Origin: Phoronis australis
Lineage: Eukaryota > Phoronida > Phoronidae
Direction: 5' to 3'
Assembly (NCBI GenBank): GCA_002633005.1
Contig: NMRA01000014.1
Coordinates: forward strand, 874,970 to 938,969
DNA: 64,000 nt
Part shown: positions 1-12,199 of the stretch, piece by piece
Numbering within the stretch: the first letter of the stretch is position 1
Layout: the number at the start of each line of letters is the position of its first letter
Program-made: the position numbers and the translations under genes
The notes under the pieces: model-generated
The model's input: the letters and a program-made list of their open reading frames with translations, nothing else
Databases searched by the model: none
Told to the model about the DNA's origin: nothing

Positions 1-524
1 GAACGAGAAACATTGCAATGAATCGATCTACCTTTCTCGACTCGCCTCGGCTTTGTAACTACTTTCTATGTCAGAGACCCGGGGTCGGGGGTCGTGACCT
101 TTTAAGAAAAGGCGAGCTATTTTTGTCAAATAATGCTTATACTCAAAGCCAATTGAAAAATTTAAACAAAATAGAAGTAAAATGAATCTATAAATTAACG
201 TTTAGCAAGTAATATGGCTTACTACACATTTTATCACGCTAAGCTTCGACCGGGAAAATATCGTCTGCTAAAGTAGGTTACCAATAGTAACTGAGTATAA
301 TGCTCAAGTCAAAGGATCCCGACGAAACGATACCCGCATTCAAATGGGAGATCGGTGATTTACAAGTGAGAGAACACAAGAGAAAAATTTCACTGAATTA
401 AAATATCGTTTTTATGGAAATTGTGCGTTTTATTTTTCACAGCGTATAAATGTCGGTGTAATGCCCTTTGCTGAACATGCGATTGTTGCGCGTGCTCATT
501 TAAGTATTCCATTTTCACGTTCAA

Positions 525-608
525 TGACGTCAGCCGCTGAGTGGTGTAGTGGTAAAGTCGGCGACTCGCAACACTTGAGGCCCGGGTTCGAATCCGGCCT
601 CGGTTTCC
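525..608 (+). repeat. tRNA-derived SINE head or tRNA pseudogene
   Basis: The internal Pol III A box (TGGTGTAGTGG, from 542) and B box (GGTTCGAATCC, from about 587) are intact. The first and last seven bases still pair over six positions, two of them G-T. The D-stem does not pair and the T-stem has mismatches, so this is not a working tRNA. A perfect CRE palindrome TGACGTCA (525-532) sits directly upstream. Confidence 0.55.
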
Positions 609-609
609 C

Positions 610-1289
610 GCCAAAATGTTATCTCACTAGTGAGATAACTTTATGGGTTATTACACGGATGTGTCTGCCACTCGAGGCTAATATTGTGCTATAATTGTTA
701 ATATTCAGATTCAATCCTCACCATCACAGCAGTTTTCTTACACTATGGCCAAGAGGTGAATTTTCATCACAACTAACCACGTTGAATCTTAAAACCTTGC
801 CAGTTTCAAAGAAACTGCACACCCAAATTTCCTACACAAACTCTGCGCACAATATCATTTGAATACATTGGAAACTGGAACAGAGGAAGAAACCCTCGTC
901 AGCCCCTCAGTAACAGTGAAAAGCAGTTCAGACACCATACCTGCTCTGACTCAGGTTACCTTTCACAAAAATCATCCTTAAATATTGCTCGTTTTTCGTG
1001 TTTAATACTCACTGCACTGAGAGGGGTAGGTTGGTCGATAAAATGTTTTGTTCTTCAACTTTTCACAGTTGGGATGTATTCATTTGCGTTAAAACAATTT
1101 TGTTTTAGAATTGACATAATCTTGACTCAAATTGCAAATACAAGACTAATGCAAAGCACTGAAATGCATCCACTACACAGTAAACAGTTTGCCTCTAAGT
1201 GTGCTTATCAGTTTCACCCAATACATAACATATGAAGGCAACTTGTGGGCATAGCATAATTTGTCTCAAACAAGGCAACCACTGTCATC
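610..1289. other. No gene recognised
   Basis: AT-rich sequence with only short open frames and no clear repeat or RNA signal. The same holds for 1-524. Confidence 0.5.
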
Positions 1290-2086
1290 TTTTCGATAAA
1301 CTTGTTTGCCAAATTTTATGGGGACATTCATCCAGGTAGATATGGAGCCAAACACAATGAAAAATTAATTGCCAAGAGTGTACGCCACAGTAGTCAGACT
1401 CGTCTTAATATCAACATTCTCCTCACCTGGAACATACAAACCAAACTTTATGAAGATCGATCAAGCAATTTGGTAGATATTGAGACACAAGCAAAAAACA
1501 AACATGCCACTACGGTGTACCAGAGTAGTTAGACCTGTCCAAAAACCAACACCAGTTGTGCTCTCTCCACTAAGAACACATTATTTAAACAAGCCACCAG
1601 GGCAGGGCGCAGTTTGTGTAGAATTCGTCTGAAAATGGAAAGTCTCCATTACAGAAATCCTCTTGCCAAATTTCATGAAACTATTAAGGAACTCAGCAGA
1701 TGTTAGAAGATAATGCAAAAAAAACATAATTGCCAATAGGGCAAATAACGGAAATCATATTTGCCAATCTTGCCCGAAATTTGTCAAATAAATACGACTT
1801 CTGTCTGTTTACTTCCTACTTTAATTTAAACATGGTGGCAAATGCGTTTAATTCATGAAATAAACGGAACAATTGTGAATCAATGGTAACAACTCTAAGA
1901 ACACTGTTAGTAGTTTCAAGTTTGGAAGTCCACATGAACCTTGGCATGAATTTAGATGGAAATATTGTTTGACTATGATACTCGCACTGGCGGCCTTGTG
2001 GAGACTTGGAATTTTTCCCAGGTTGCCATACGCGACCTGGAGGTCGCCAAACGCAACCTGGAGGTCGCCAAATCGAGCGCTGCTAG

Positions 2087-2118
<32 letters not shown>

Positions 2119-4240
2119 CTAGCAGCGTATGTATTTATGTATGTATATAAGTACGTATGTATAAGTGGGTGAACAAAAACATGAAAATAATAAATATTGT
2201 CACAAATTTAGGGCGTAACTTGTACAGCCAGGGCTCACTAACTCTTCCTAATGGTGGCTGGGTGCCAGGCGGTGCCTCCAAATGGCCTGTTAAACAGATA
2301 TATTGAAGAGCAAGGTAAACAAGATTAGGCTTTAATCACCTGACATAAAACCTAAATTAAAGTGATACAAGAATGGATGACAGCCAATTATTATGACACT
2401 GAAGGTGACTCATACCTCCATAAAACCAGCACATCCATACCCAGCCAAAAATCTCAAGCTTGCCAAGTTGCACAACACGATTCAAATAACAAAAGCAATG
2501 CAGAATATAGAGCTACCTGAGCTAACGGTATGAATACTAATTGAGTTGCTACAAATCAGTGCACTGATATCAATTATTAGTCTTCATACACACCAGACGC
2601 TGGTCACGTCTCGTGCCCTGTAGTGAAGTCCGAGAACATCTCTGCCCAAAGTGGAAATTGAACTCGAAATTTTCCGCATGGTTAGCAAATCTTTAATACA
2701 ATCCTGGTTGATATTAAGATTGCCAGAAACACAACTATACTCAGGGCTCAACGATTACCATAGCGTCAAGTTGCCAATAATGCAACCTGCCAAAATTCGC
2801 ATGTAGATGTTTGCATGATGACTTCATGGTGACTTGTGATTTTTACCAGGTTGCCAAACAAAATCTGAGGCTGCAGAGCTGCAGGTCGCCAAATTGAGCA
2901 TTGCCACTATATAATGCAACAGTCTTATTCATCCAACATCCGATATCAGCCATGCAAACCTTGAAAATCAGTAGCCACGATTCTTCCACGATGTTTGGCA
3001 GATAGACGGAAAAATGTTAAACTTAGTGCCATGGACAGAATTCTTCATTTTTATGTTAAACAAAATTAATTTCATTGTAAAATTAGAATGTTGGTTAGAT
3101 ACCAAGAACATACACCCAGGAACATTAATGCTCCATGTATACGAAGTGAAGTTCATAAGTATTGATAATAAAAAAACTAAATCAAAAAATTTTTTTTGCG
3201 GTGTTTTAAGTAAAAAATGTAGGTTTAAAAAATCTATAAGACCAATTTTTGTGAAATTTTAAAATTCCCTATTAACTAACGATGTTTTAATTTAGGTAAA
3301 AAATCAAGTAATAAATACTGAGGCAGGTGCAAAACTGCCACTAGGGGGCACAGCAGTATTCAGATCTGCCTGAAAATCACCTTCAGTCCTGCCCTCTTCA
3401 ACAGTAACAAATCCCTAAAATTTCAAGATCCTTTGCCCAACTTGGTCAACATTGAAGCAGGCACAAAAACTAAAACTGCCACTTGAGGTCAAAGTAGCAT
3501 TCCTATCCCTCTACAAATGAATATCAGTCATGCACTCCTAAATAGGAACATAACCCCCATACTTCACATGATGATCCTTTGAACTGTTTGGTAATCAGAA
3601 AAGCGGACGCCAAAAACTTAGGACATCAAAATACTAAAAATTGCCTCTAAGGAGCAAACAACATGATGGAACCAACAGAAGATAGTTGTGTGACATTCTC
3701 TTCTTTACACAAATAAACTTCTCAAGATTTATAGAATGTAAATAGGTAAATAAAGCAACAAGAATGGATCTACATTTCGTGAAACTATAGTATCCTTGGG
3801 AGGATCTGGATCGCCTTATTTAGTTTCAGATTTATTTTCTACGTTATTTATCAAGATTTATACAGATTCATTAAGAGAATTGGCAGATATAAAAGCAAAA
3901 CCAAAAACTAAAATTGCAGCTGGGTGTTGCAACATTTATACGACTTTGCCATTGGAGGAAACCCAATTTAACAAAACTCAATCGCGAACTTACTCTTCTC
4001 CACAAGTGACATGAGATTAATCACTAGTTCTGAAGATCAAACACCAGTTGACTAATAATGGCATGATTGTATCGTGTCGCAACCTCTAGCCATTACTCCA
4101 GTCAGGCTTTGCAAGTGATATAAGAGTTAGCGCTATTTCTAAAGATTAAACACCAGATGGAGCAGTTTACTAATAATGGCATGATTGTATGTGTCACAAA
4201 ATCCAGTCAGACTCAATCTTTCTCACTGCAGGGAAGTTGT
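1290..4240. repeat. Degenerate tandem repeat region, about 120-160 bp period, with CTCF-like cores
   Basis: Related segments recur with the approximate form TTGCCACTAGGGGGCAC followed by AGTAGTCAGATCTGTC: near 1375, 1505, 3335, 3478 and 3642. The best copy (3338-3350, CCACTAGGGGGCA) fits the CTCF core CCASYAGRKGGCR exactly. At 4010-4230 a related pair of units, about 115 bp apart, shares CTAATAATGGCATGATTGTA. Copies are too diverged to be recent. No coding sequence is seen. Confidence 0.55.
2078..2127. repeat. 50-bp near-perfect palindrome, AT-repeat core
   Basis: CGCTGCTAG at 2078-2086 is mirrored by CTAGCAGCG at 2119-2127 around alternating AT. 24 of 25 arm positions pair, with the centre at 2102/2103. 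It would extrude as a cruciform. Two short GGAGGTCGCCAAA-type repeats lie just upstream (about 2038-2073). Confidence 0.85.
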
Positions 4241-5764
4241 GAGACTCCGTAGTTTAATCCAGGAGTTGAGTTTGAAGTCTGGGAGTTATGCTTTCCCATT
4301 GACTGAAACTCAGCAAAATGGGTTAGTTGTGGTGTTGGTGTGAAAGCAACAGTAGTCAGAGTGTTAAAGCTAATGATTCCTTATTTTTGAACAGAGTGAG
4401 AACAGAGCTCTGCTATCCTATGCACAGGTCATGACACAGTAAACACACATCTCACCTGAGACTGCACCTAGTACGCAGGGACGAAACGAAAATGAAATCA
4501 ATACCGAGCTGTGGAAATTCAATGTGATCAAGTAGAGAACCAATGAAGTGAAAGCCCAATAATATATATAAGAGTTTATAAATAGCCAGAGCTATTAATA
4601 TGATGCTGAGATGAGAACTATCAGACACTCAACACATGACTTGTGTAGGCCCAGTCAACAGGAAACAGTGACATCTTCAAGACTCACAGAGCCTGCATCC
4701 AGCACTTTGACAACATGAGGTGAATCTGCAAGCTCCGGTGACCCTCAAGCAGTCCTAGAGGTGAGGTGATGAGCCTTGAACCAATCGAGGTCAAAACAGG
4801 ACACTGCCCAAAAGATAGTCTTTCATCAGACCAGCATCTTTATACTCCATGAGGGCTTACCACTCATAAACAACTATTGTATTCAAACTGAGGCAGATAT
4901 TATAGTTATAGTACCTTTGACTGAGAATCTCCTGCCATAAATGGGCTCCCAATGTCAACATAAACACCCACACTGTGAAAGCCTAGGATAATCATAAAAC
5001 TGTCTAGACAAAAGATTATCTGGGTGGACTTAATGAAGGTGTACAATCAAAACTCTGAACATACATTGAGCATGGCAGCAGATCAAGGCTGCCTCCTCTC
5101 CTCCTAACCACATCCTAACCACTACTGGCCAAGCTCATTGAACACAATATTTAACAATTTCCATGTGAGGTCATTGAGTACATACTACACATGCATCAGA
5201 CCACCTTATGCAAGAAGGAAAGTACTCGATGCATAAATCGGGCAGTTTTTTTTGTGATCTCGTCAAAGTTCAAGGCACCACAGATGCCACTTCTTGGCAA
5301 TTGTTGCAATCACATTTCCTATTCCTTTTTATGTCTTTAAAACTATGACTTGATACACCTCAAAACTGTAGTCAATACCCTGACAGTCCCACTCTTAGAT
5401 TAGCAGAGAAATGCATGCATAAGAATCATTTCCCCTATCAAATCACTCTTGCTGCCATACACTCACACTTGCTTTATAAGCATGGAAGTTCACGAAACCT
5501 GTAATGGGACAAAAAGCGCATTCCACGAACTCCCTACTTTCATCATCACCTCAGCATGTATCTCTGTAAGACACAAGCTGCTGAAGTCGGTCACACACAC
5601 TAAGGTGAAGACAATGTCGCAGGAGTTGTTTTGATGAACGTGTATGGCCCGTTGGCTAATTCACATTCTTAAGGTAACTCACAAGAGCAACGCAGGGAGT
5701 TCAGATACGCTCACGACAGCATAGCAAACCATATGCTTCTAGGGCTATTTATTGCTATCATAAA
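4241..5764. other. No gene recognised
   Basis: Only short unsupported open frames. Sequence character is like the flanking repeat region. Confidence 0.4.
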
Positions 5765-5945
5765 AATGGCCACTAGATGGCACAGAAATCGTCAAACACA
5801 TCCAAAATGGGAAGGTGTCGCCGAATCATAGCTAGAAACTATTTACAAAACTCCATGCAAATCAGTCAAAGACACAGTGACAAATGTAAAAAAAAACATT
5901 GGCCATTAGGGGGCAGTGGTAGTCAGATCCATCAACAATCGGTCA
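5765..5945 (+). repeat. Two further copies of the CTCF-like repeat
   Basis: CCACTAGATGGCA at 5770-5782 fits the CTCF core consensus at every position. CCATTAGGGGGCA at 5903-5915 differs at one and is followed by GTAGTCAGATCC, as in the 1.3-3.6 kb copies. The two are 133 bp apart. Confidence 0.55.
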
Positions 5946-7198
5946 AGCTACCGCTGTTTGGTTAGCTATTTGGCTGTTTTCGTAAATTTAGACATAAAAG
6001 TCTCGATCGACACGGGGTTTTTTTTCAGTAAAAAGATCACTGCAAGAGAGCTATTTTTGTATACTTAGATGTAAAAGCCTTGTTCAATGCATTTTGTGTA
6101 AAAAACCTCTCTGTGTGGGGGAGGGGTTACTGGTGAATGGCGGCGGGGAGTGGGGGTAATGCGTCATTGGAATCATGGAATATTGGGAACCCCATGTTGG
6201 ACACCGTATTTTCGAAATCCTGGATAAAGCCCCGATCCTCATGCGTCTCACACCTAACCAAAGCCGTCTGTTCACGACATCCAGTGGCGCAAGCTTATTA
6301 AGTTGTCTGTTCAGTAGAATGCATTGCTGGTGAGCTCTCACTTTGCTCTGAGGTGGTTCATCTGTCATGTATATTAAGAACGTTTAACCCAAGTCCTATC
6401 AATGCCTCAAATCATAAGAAGATCGACATAAGGGTGCATGTGTTTCAGGCAGAACTTAAGGACTGCTCCTCACATCATTGGTGCAAAAAACAGCATTGAT
6501 CCACAGCGACTGTGTAGCTCAGACCTGGTCAATGGGTGCATAAAAATTGAGCCATAGTCATGTCTCAGTATTTCGCCTTAAATAATATCTGTACTGCATT
6601 CAGACTCTAACAAAAGAACAATGTAGAGCAGCCCATCAAAACTAATGTCAGTGACCAAAACAACGTCAGCACAGGGATTAGCAGACTGAGGTAGCCATTT
6701 CAAAAAAGCCCTTCCCAGGTAGAAACTCATTTAAATTTTGCATTTGACCCCTTTTCTCATAGCAAAGAACCCTCAGGTTTGCCACTCATTTCAGTACACC
6801 TGGTCGCCACAATTTTGTGTTTGGCCTTCTGGTGAAGCATACTGTAGATGAAAATACATTGGAAAAATAAAGAACCCAACAGTGGATTTATGTCTTTGGT
6901 TTGCAGAAAGTCATTTAGACCAATCACTAACTACTGCTAATGTATTACAATAGCAGACGAAATTAAACATGTTAAAATTCCCCTCCCCCAATCTGCAAGA
7001 AAAAGGACACAAAATGCTAACACGGCCTATAGGTCCCCCAGATGGGCTCAACAGATTTGAGGTCCTGTAGATCAAATGACTCATAACCACGTTTTTCTAC
7101 AATAATCCTTAGCACCTGATATCACATGTATACGGCCCTGTTTCCTCACGATCAAGTGCAGGTGTGCATCGCGTTTGAAAATTTCAAAGTTATCATAC
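5946..7198. other. No gene recognised
   Basis: Mixed AT-rich sequence. The open frame on the minus strand at 6084-6368 is low complexity (Pro/Ser/Arg) and not supported. Confidence 0.4.
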
Positions 7199-7267
7199 CT
7201 GTTTTATCTTGTCTTGGTTGCAAACAGTCGTCTTCAGAATCGGATGAAGGTGACTTCAAGCAGGAAT
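7199..7267 (-). CDS. Candidate small internal exon, acidic/Ser-rich linker
   Basis: A 69-base segment on the minus strand between a good acceptor (...TTTGTTACAG, ends at 7268) and a consensus-like donor (AACAG|GTATGA). One frame is open (phase 1-1): SCLKSPSSDSEDDCLQPRQ. It would encode a hydrophilic linker. It could belong to the CARD gene 10 kb upstream or to another gene. The signals are good for so short a segment, but no homology supports it. Confidence 0.35.
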
Positions 7268-8009
7268 CTGTAACAAACAACACAGAGTCAGCCACTTCTA
7301 GGATTGGACAAATAAACATGTAATGTTGAGTTAATGTCAGTCAAAGTGGTTCTCAACAACTTGGTAGTCTAACAGCAACATAAAAATAAACACAAAGAAA
7401 GAGGTAGTACACCAATTAATGGCTGCTACTAAAGAGTTTTTAGAAGTAACCAGATGAATTATTATTGTTAAGGGTGTCAACTAGTAACTACATGAAGCCA
7501 CTTTACACACTTACAAGACTATGAATGACCTGGAGACACACTCAATGAATGAGACTGGCTGACTCCAAAAACTCCACATATTGGGAATCAAACACTGAAG
7601 GCTTATCAACAACATGTGTCCTCATCAAACTGTGGCTGGTCAGTGAAGTGTGTGTAATCAAATCACCCACCATGACTCTATGAAAAGTCCAGGCTTGGGA
7701 TATCAACCTCCCAATAGTTGACTGGGATCTGTTTCATGAGGGGCCAATTAGCGTTAACTCTTGCAACTACAACTCAGAAGCTCCACAAAGTCGTTTCCAA
7801 AAAGTACCTGGTATCAAGTATTAAGTCTACCAAAATATTTTCATTACCGGTAACTAATCAATATTATTTATGCGACTTATTGTTAAATTGTCACATTCGA
7901 ACAATGAGACTGCAGTAAGTTTATTCAGACCGAAGCAGGATGTAAAACAAAATGAAGCCGTACGAAAAAGGTGCAAAGGAACGTTATTGGGCACAAGTAA
8001 TTCGGACAT

Positions 8010-8150
8010 CAGCCTATGCACGGAATTGAACTTGCAACCCGCCGCAGTCCGTCTAATGCTCAGCTGGCGGAGCTAAATCCAACTCGATAAACGGCCGAGT
8101 ATTTTAAGCATACTGAGCAGCTAGTCACTGGCCTTTATTTCAGCTAATGT
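8010..8150 (-). repeat. tRNA-derived SINE, minus strand, copy 1 of a three-copy family
   Basis: Read on the minus strand there is a tRNA-like part with an A-box-like TTAGCTCCGCCAGCTGAGC and B box AGTTCAATTCC. Upstream of it (8130-8150, plus strand GGCCTTTATTTCAGCTAATGT without its first base) is a conserved body segment also found at 46048-46069 and, decayed, at 48517-48530. The arrangement is body, about 45 bases, then tRNA-like part. Confidence 0.55.
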
Positions 8151-8685
8151 ATCAAAGGTTTTGTTTTCATTGCTGTCAAAAAGGACACTGTAACTGAACT
8201 GAGACTCAATAGTAAGTGATAACCATAGTAACATGGGACAACATACAAACACACATAATCTAAAGTTTATCTCAAGATAACTTAGACATTACAGGACCAC
8301 ATGTGAACACAGATGGCTGCAAGCCTGTTATTCTGCTTCCATGGAGACCATCACAACCAGGGGTTATCTGTGTTAATCTTAGCTAAGTGAATTGGAGGGG
8401 GGGAGAATATTAACTCCAGAAGAGACCTGTGCAGCATCGTTGTACACAGAATGTGCTAGCACACATTAGCATCAGTTACTATACAGAATATCATAGCAGA
8501 CATAAGTACCACCAGTAGAATGAGAGAAGAGATATGTACATTAGCACTGGTTGTACACAGAATGTCCTCACAGACATTAGGATCAGTTGCTGGTGAATCA
8601 GCAACAGCTGAGCTTTGAAACAGTAAACAACACCCCCAAGTGTCAATGGGAGATTCTAGGAACAAATGAATTTTGTTTATCTTAC
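8151..8685. other. No gene recognised
   Basis: Short imperfect repeats around 8440-8580 (TACACAGAATGT and ACATTAGCATCAGTT-like motifs) and nothing coding. Confidence 0.4.
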
Positions 8686-8744
8686 CTGAAAGTCAAGAGA
8701 GAAGAGTAAACAAACACTAGACTGTGTGGGAAGGCCCGACCCAT
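8686..8744 (-). CDS. Candidate first exon with hydrophobic N-terminus
   Basis: On the minus strand ATG at 8744 sits in a fair Kozak context (GAGAATGG) and opens MGRAFPHSLVFVYSSLLTF. It ends at a consensus donor, TTTCAG|GTAAGA. This resembles the start of a signal peptide. The phase (2) does not fit directly onto the candidate exon at 7199-7267, so another exon would be needed. Weak, unsupported candidate. Confidence 0.25.
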
Positions 8745-9300
8745 TCTCGTTCAGCTGTTTACAGTCAAGTGTAAGAGGCAGGTTAACTGGGAGATAATGA
8801 TGTCAACACAGGTAGTCTTGTCAGACAGGTGATAAGACGAGACTTAGACTGGATCACTGATAGTACTAGTGCAGCCTAGCCACATCAAACACTATCTAGC
8901 TAACATCACTAAGACTTAATGTAGTTGTTGACACAAGCTGCTTAGTTTGATCCACACCGTAGACAGAGTAGTTTCCCATGGGATTCTTTCAACCAAGAAA
9001 ATTAATCATAAAATAATCAAGGGTTCATAAAATAAAGCTGAAACTGAACATGGCTTCTGCATAAACATAACACTATACACACAAGACAATCCTGGTTTTG
9101 ATGTACATACAAGTCATAACTAGTGTCATTCTCAATCGTTGCATTTCTCAACACTTGCCAACTGCAAGTCACCTATTCCAGGTCGAAAATTTTTGCATCA
9201 CTTTGCGTTTTCAGCTATCAGTTTATTTAGGTGGTGAGGAAACAAACACACAGCTGGTGAAAATGACCTGTTCACGGGTAGCTCGTGCATGAACAGCTAA

Positions 9301-9368
9301 CATTGTCACCTCTCGTGTAAACGTAGTATTATTACATTGTCAACTCTCATGCGAACGTAGTATTATTA
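9301..9368. repeat. Tandem repeat, two 34-bp units
   Basis: Units 9301-9334 and 9335-9368 are identical except for four positions; each ends in ACGTAGTATTATTA. Confidence 0.85.
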
Positions 9369-10161
9369 CGCAGCTTAAGTGTTACTGTACACAGTGCTTC
9401 TTGAAAGGACTGAAAAGTATTCACATCAATGGAACTAGACGAAATGAGCTGTTAAAACAAGAACAATTTCAACAAAGATCAGTAGCAGTGACAACGGTAA
9501 ATCGACAGAGGATCCTCATTCTCTCACCAGTGATCCAACGACCTGTAGTGTCGGTAATGCGGCGACCACTCTTCTAGCAACCAATGATCCCGTGACCTGT
9601 AATGTGGCATTACCAGGGCCTTCTACATCCTGTTCCAGTTTAAGCAATCAGCCCCAAAATCTTCCAGCCGATTACCTATAGGTGGCTGTATTTAACACTT
9701 GGCACAACTTTTTGGAAAAAGACATACTTTTCATCAACAGGTGTACCCATAGGGCACGGGTTCAAGCCTGACCACGAATATCCCAGTGATGATTGTTAAC
9801 TTGTTGTTACCTGCCCCATGATGGAATTATTAAGGAACCTAATTTATTTGCATCTTACAGCCTAGAGTTCACTTTTAAAAGTAGCCCCCCACCCAGGACA
9901 TGCTGTGCAGTTTCAGGAACTGAGCCAACATGTGTTTCAAACATTGGCACAGATCCAGCTTCAGCAAATGCAATGCATACATCAGAACTCATTTTCTTAA
10001 CACAGAACCCAACACAGAATAAAAAACAACTTTAACAAAATAAGTAATCACAGTGCGACACTGACAATATGTACAAAATAAACAAGATCAGTAGGAAGAG
10101 GGACGAATGCCAGCCAAGAAGTAATATAACAAGCAATGAGGAGTTAATAAACTGAAATTAC

Positions 10162-10447
10162 CTAAATGTCCATGATGACAGTTTCAATGTTTGTAGCAAT
10201 AAAGCCACATCTGAAGTAGTGTCCCTCAGACAGAGTCAAACATAAACAACAGGTCATGTGACCTACAGTAAAACAAGGATGAAACAGACCGCCTGATTGG
10301 TCAATAATGGTACCCTCACTGACATAAATCTTGTCAGGTGCAAAGTCCAGCCCAAGAGCAGTTTTACACAATTTAATTACACTCTTGTCAACCAACAGCT
10401 GCCCAACACACAATTCAACCTGGCAACTGAAAAACGTAACATGTTCA
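10162..10447 (-). CDS. Candidate exon, product not recognised
   Basis: On the minus strand, acceptor-like ...GTTTTTAG at 10448-10450 opens a frame of about 94 residues (EHVTFFSCQVELCVGQLL...) that closes at a TAG at 10162, directly before GTAATT. A second acceptor (TTTTTCAG) lies 21 bases inside. The peptide is Cys-rich but matches no domain I know. It lies downstream of the CARD exon on the same strand and so could belong to that gene. The evidence is only an open frame with splice-like borders. Confidence 0.2.
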
Positions 10448-10729
10448 CTAAAAACAAAATGACCCATCTTTAGCTCAATTGTGCAAATTTATGCTTGAAG
10501 TGACTTTTTTGAACACTGGATCAGAAAGCCAACAGTCCACTTAAGTAGAGGTACCACACAGTCTTCAATGCTGACAGTGACTAGGCAGAAACTATCTGTA
10601 TCACATAGCCTCTCACCTACACCAAAATTCAAAAGTTCATTCTACCTGGTGTGTATAAACGAAAATGGTTGAACACCATCACAACAGCAGCAGTGTGAAC
10701 AGAACCAATTGTGTAACACCACCCTACTA

Positions 10730-11775
10730 GTAAACACATTCCTCAGTCCCCCTCCAACCCAATATGATCACTGTCCCAGATGGTGTTACAAGTCTGCCTT
10801 GTTCCTCTATTCCCCCTTCATATGACGACTGTCCCAGGTGGAGATACAAGTCTACAGTGCTCCTCTATTGCCCTCTGAATTTGATCACAGTCACAGGTGA
10901 TGTTACAAGTCTCCCTTGCTTCTCTATTCCCCCTTAAAGAGACATGAAATGCAAAAGCTCATCAAAAACATCTTTTGGACAATTCCTTGTGCCAGGACGT
11001 TAGTAACTGTACGCTTATTTATAATTGTTCATTTCTTCTTATGCTAATGTCTTTGTTGCGTCTCAGTGCGACTTTGTAAAGTGGGCATGCAGGCGTGACT
11101 GTATGTGCCGGGCACTTTGCTAGCGACAGGCTTCAGAGCAGGGTGTGTTTCCTTCTCTTATACCGGTATGTAATTTCGAACTGAACTGTAATGTATGTGT
11201 AAGATGAAATACACATTTTGGTGTTCTTTGGAGGTTTGATTTGTTACATCCTGACGAAAGTACCATCTCGTAACATCTAACGCAGAAAAATTCAATTTCC
11301 CCTGTGAGGAAATTTCCAGAAAAAAATCAAAAATTTATGATTTTTGGAATACATGCAAAGAAAAAAACTGTGGTTACCACAGAGTTTCTAATCTCTCTCC
11401 CACAGATGCTCTAAGTCGCTTGAAGTCAAAGGTCACATTTTTTATATAAGGGAAATGTGCTACGTCTATGCCTTGCCATGACAAATAAGGAGGTGTGCTT
11501 TGCCTTGTGGGAGAAAAATCAACGGAGCGGCGAGCAGTGGACAGATCGTTTTTTGAAATTTGAAACTAAAAGAAAATGCTTTGATATCAACAGAAATTAA
11601 AAACCTCTGCGAACAAACACTTAAAATAACTGGTGAGCAGGTTGAATTCTGTTTCAGTGGCAGAGAACCACTTTCAATATTGCAATTTAATCTGATTATG
11701 AGTTCCAGGCCTCATTGATATGACCACTGTCCCAAGTGAGGCAAAAAGTTTACCATGCTTCTCTATTCCTCAGTC
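10730..11775. repeat. Minisatellite of about 70-bp units interrupted by a mobile element
   Basis: Three units (10745-10935) share ATGATCACTGTCCCAG...GTTACAAGTCT...CTTCTCTATTCCCCC with variation. A fourth unit (ATATGACCACTGTCCCAAG...CTTCTCTATTCC) resumes at about 11707. The intervening 770 bp is foreign sequence, annotated separately. Confidence 0.7.
10936..11706. mobile_element. Interspersed element inserted in minisatellite
   Basis: Begins TTAAAGAGACATGAAATGC and splits the 70-bp minisatellite. Its start and its part near 11240-11390 (CCATCTCGTAACATCTAACG; CACAGAGTTTCTAATCT) are matched in the same orientation at 24290-24480, where the middle is missing. No coding capacity; class unknown. 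Confidence 0.6.
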
Positions 11776-11784
11776 ACAGAAATA

Positions 11785-12150
11785 TTAAAAATGGATGCTA
11801 GGTGGAACAGAATATGTTGAGTTCACCCAAAACTAGTAAAGCACCATTGCATCCTTAACTAATTTTATAAAAAATCCATCAATGAAGTGTAGTCTTATCA
11901 GGAACACACCTGTCAATTTTCATGAACCTTCAATCGATTAGATAGATAGAAAGCTGGATGCTAAAAAACAGGACACAAATTGTTTAAAATGGACACTAGG
12001 TAGTGCAAAATCGTCAATGAAAATAGAATGGCCATGCCATCTTCCTAATAGATATCTATTAGTCAAATTACATGAAAATCAAAAAAAAAACATACATAAT
12101 TGTAAAAAACTAAATTGCCGCTATGGGCACAGCCATGGTCAGGTCAGTAC
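11785..12150 (+). repeat. Decayed copies of the CTCF-like repeat
   Basis: Segments near 11789 (GGATGCTAGGTGGAACAG), 11994 (GGACACTAGGTAGTGCA) and 12113 (TTGCCGCTATGGGCACAG) align with the family at 1.3-5.9 kb, and the last is followed by GGTCAGGTCAG. None keeps a full CTCF-type core. Confidence 0.4.
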
Positions 12151-12199
12151 AAAGTTCGTCATCATCTGTTATCAGCTTCATACGAACGCAGCTGTCAAA

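Noticed and set aside
534-608. Functional tRNA gene
   Set aside because: D-stem does not form and the T-stem has mismatches; the A and B boxes alone indicate a SINE or pseudogene.
9324-9368. Rolling-circle nonanucleotide (TAGTATTAC-like)
   Set aside because: The sequence is TAGTATTATTA with no stem-loop and no Rep gene; it is just part of a 34-bp tandem repeat.
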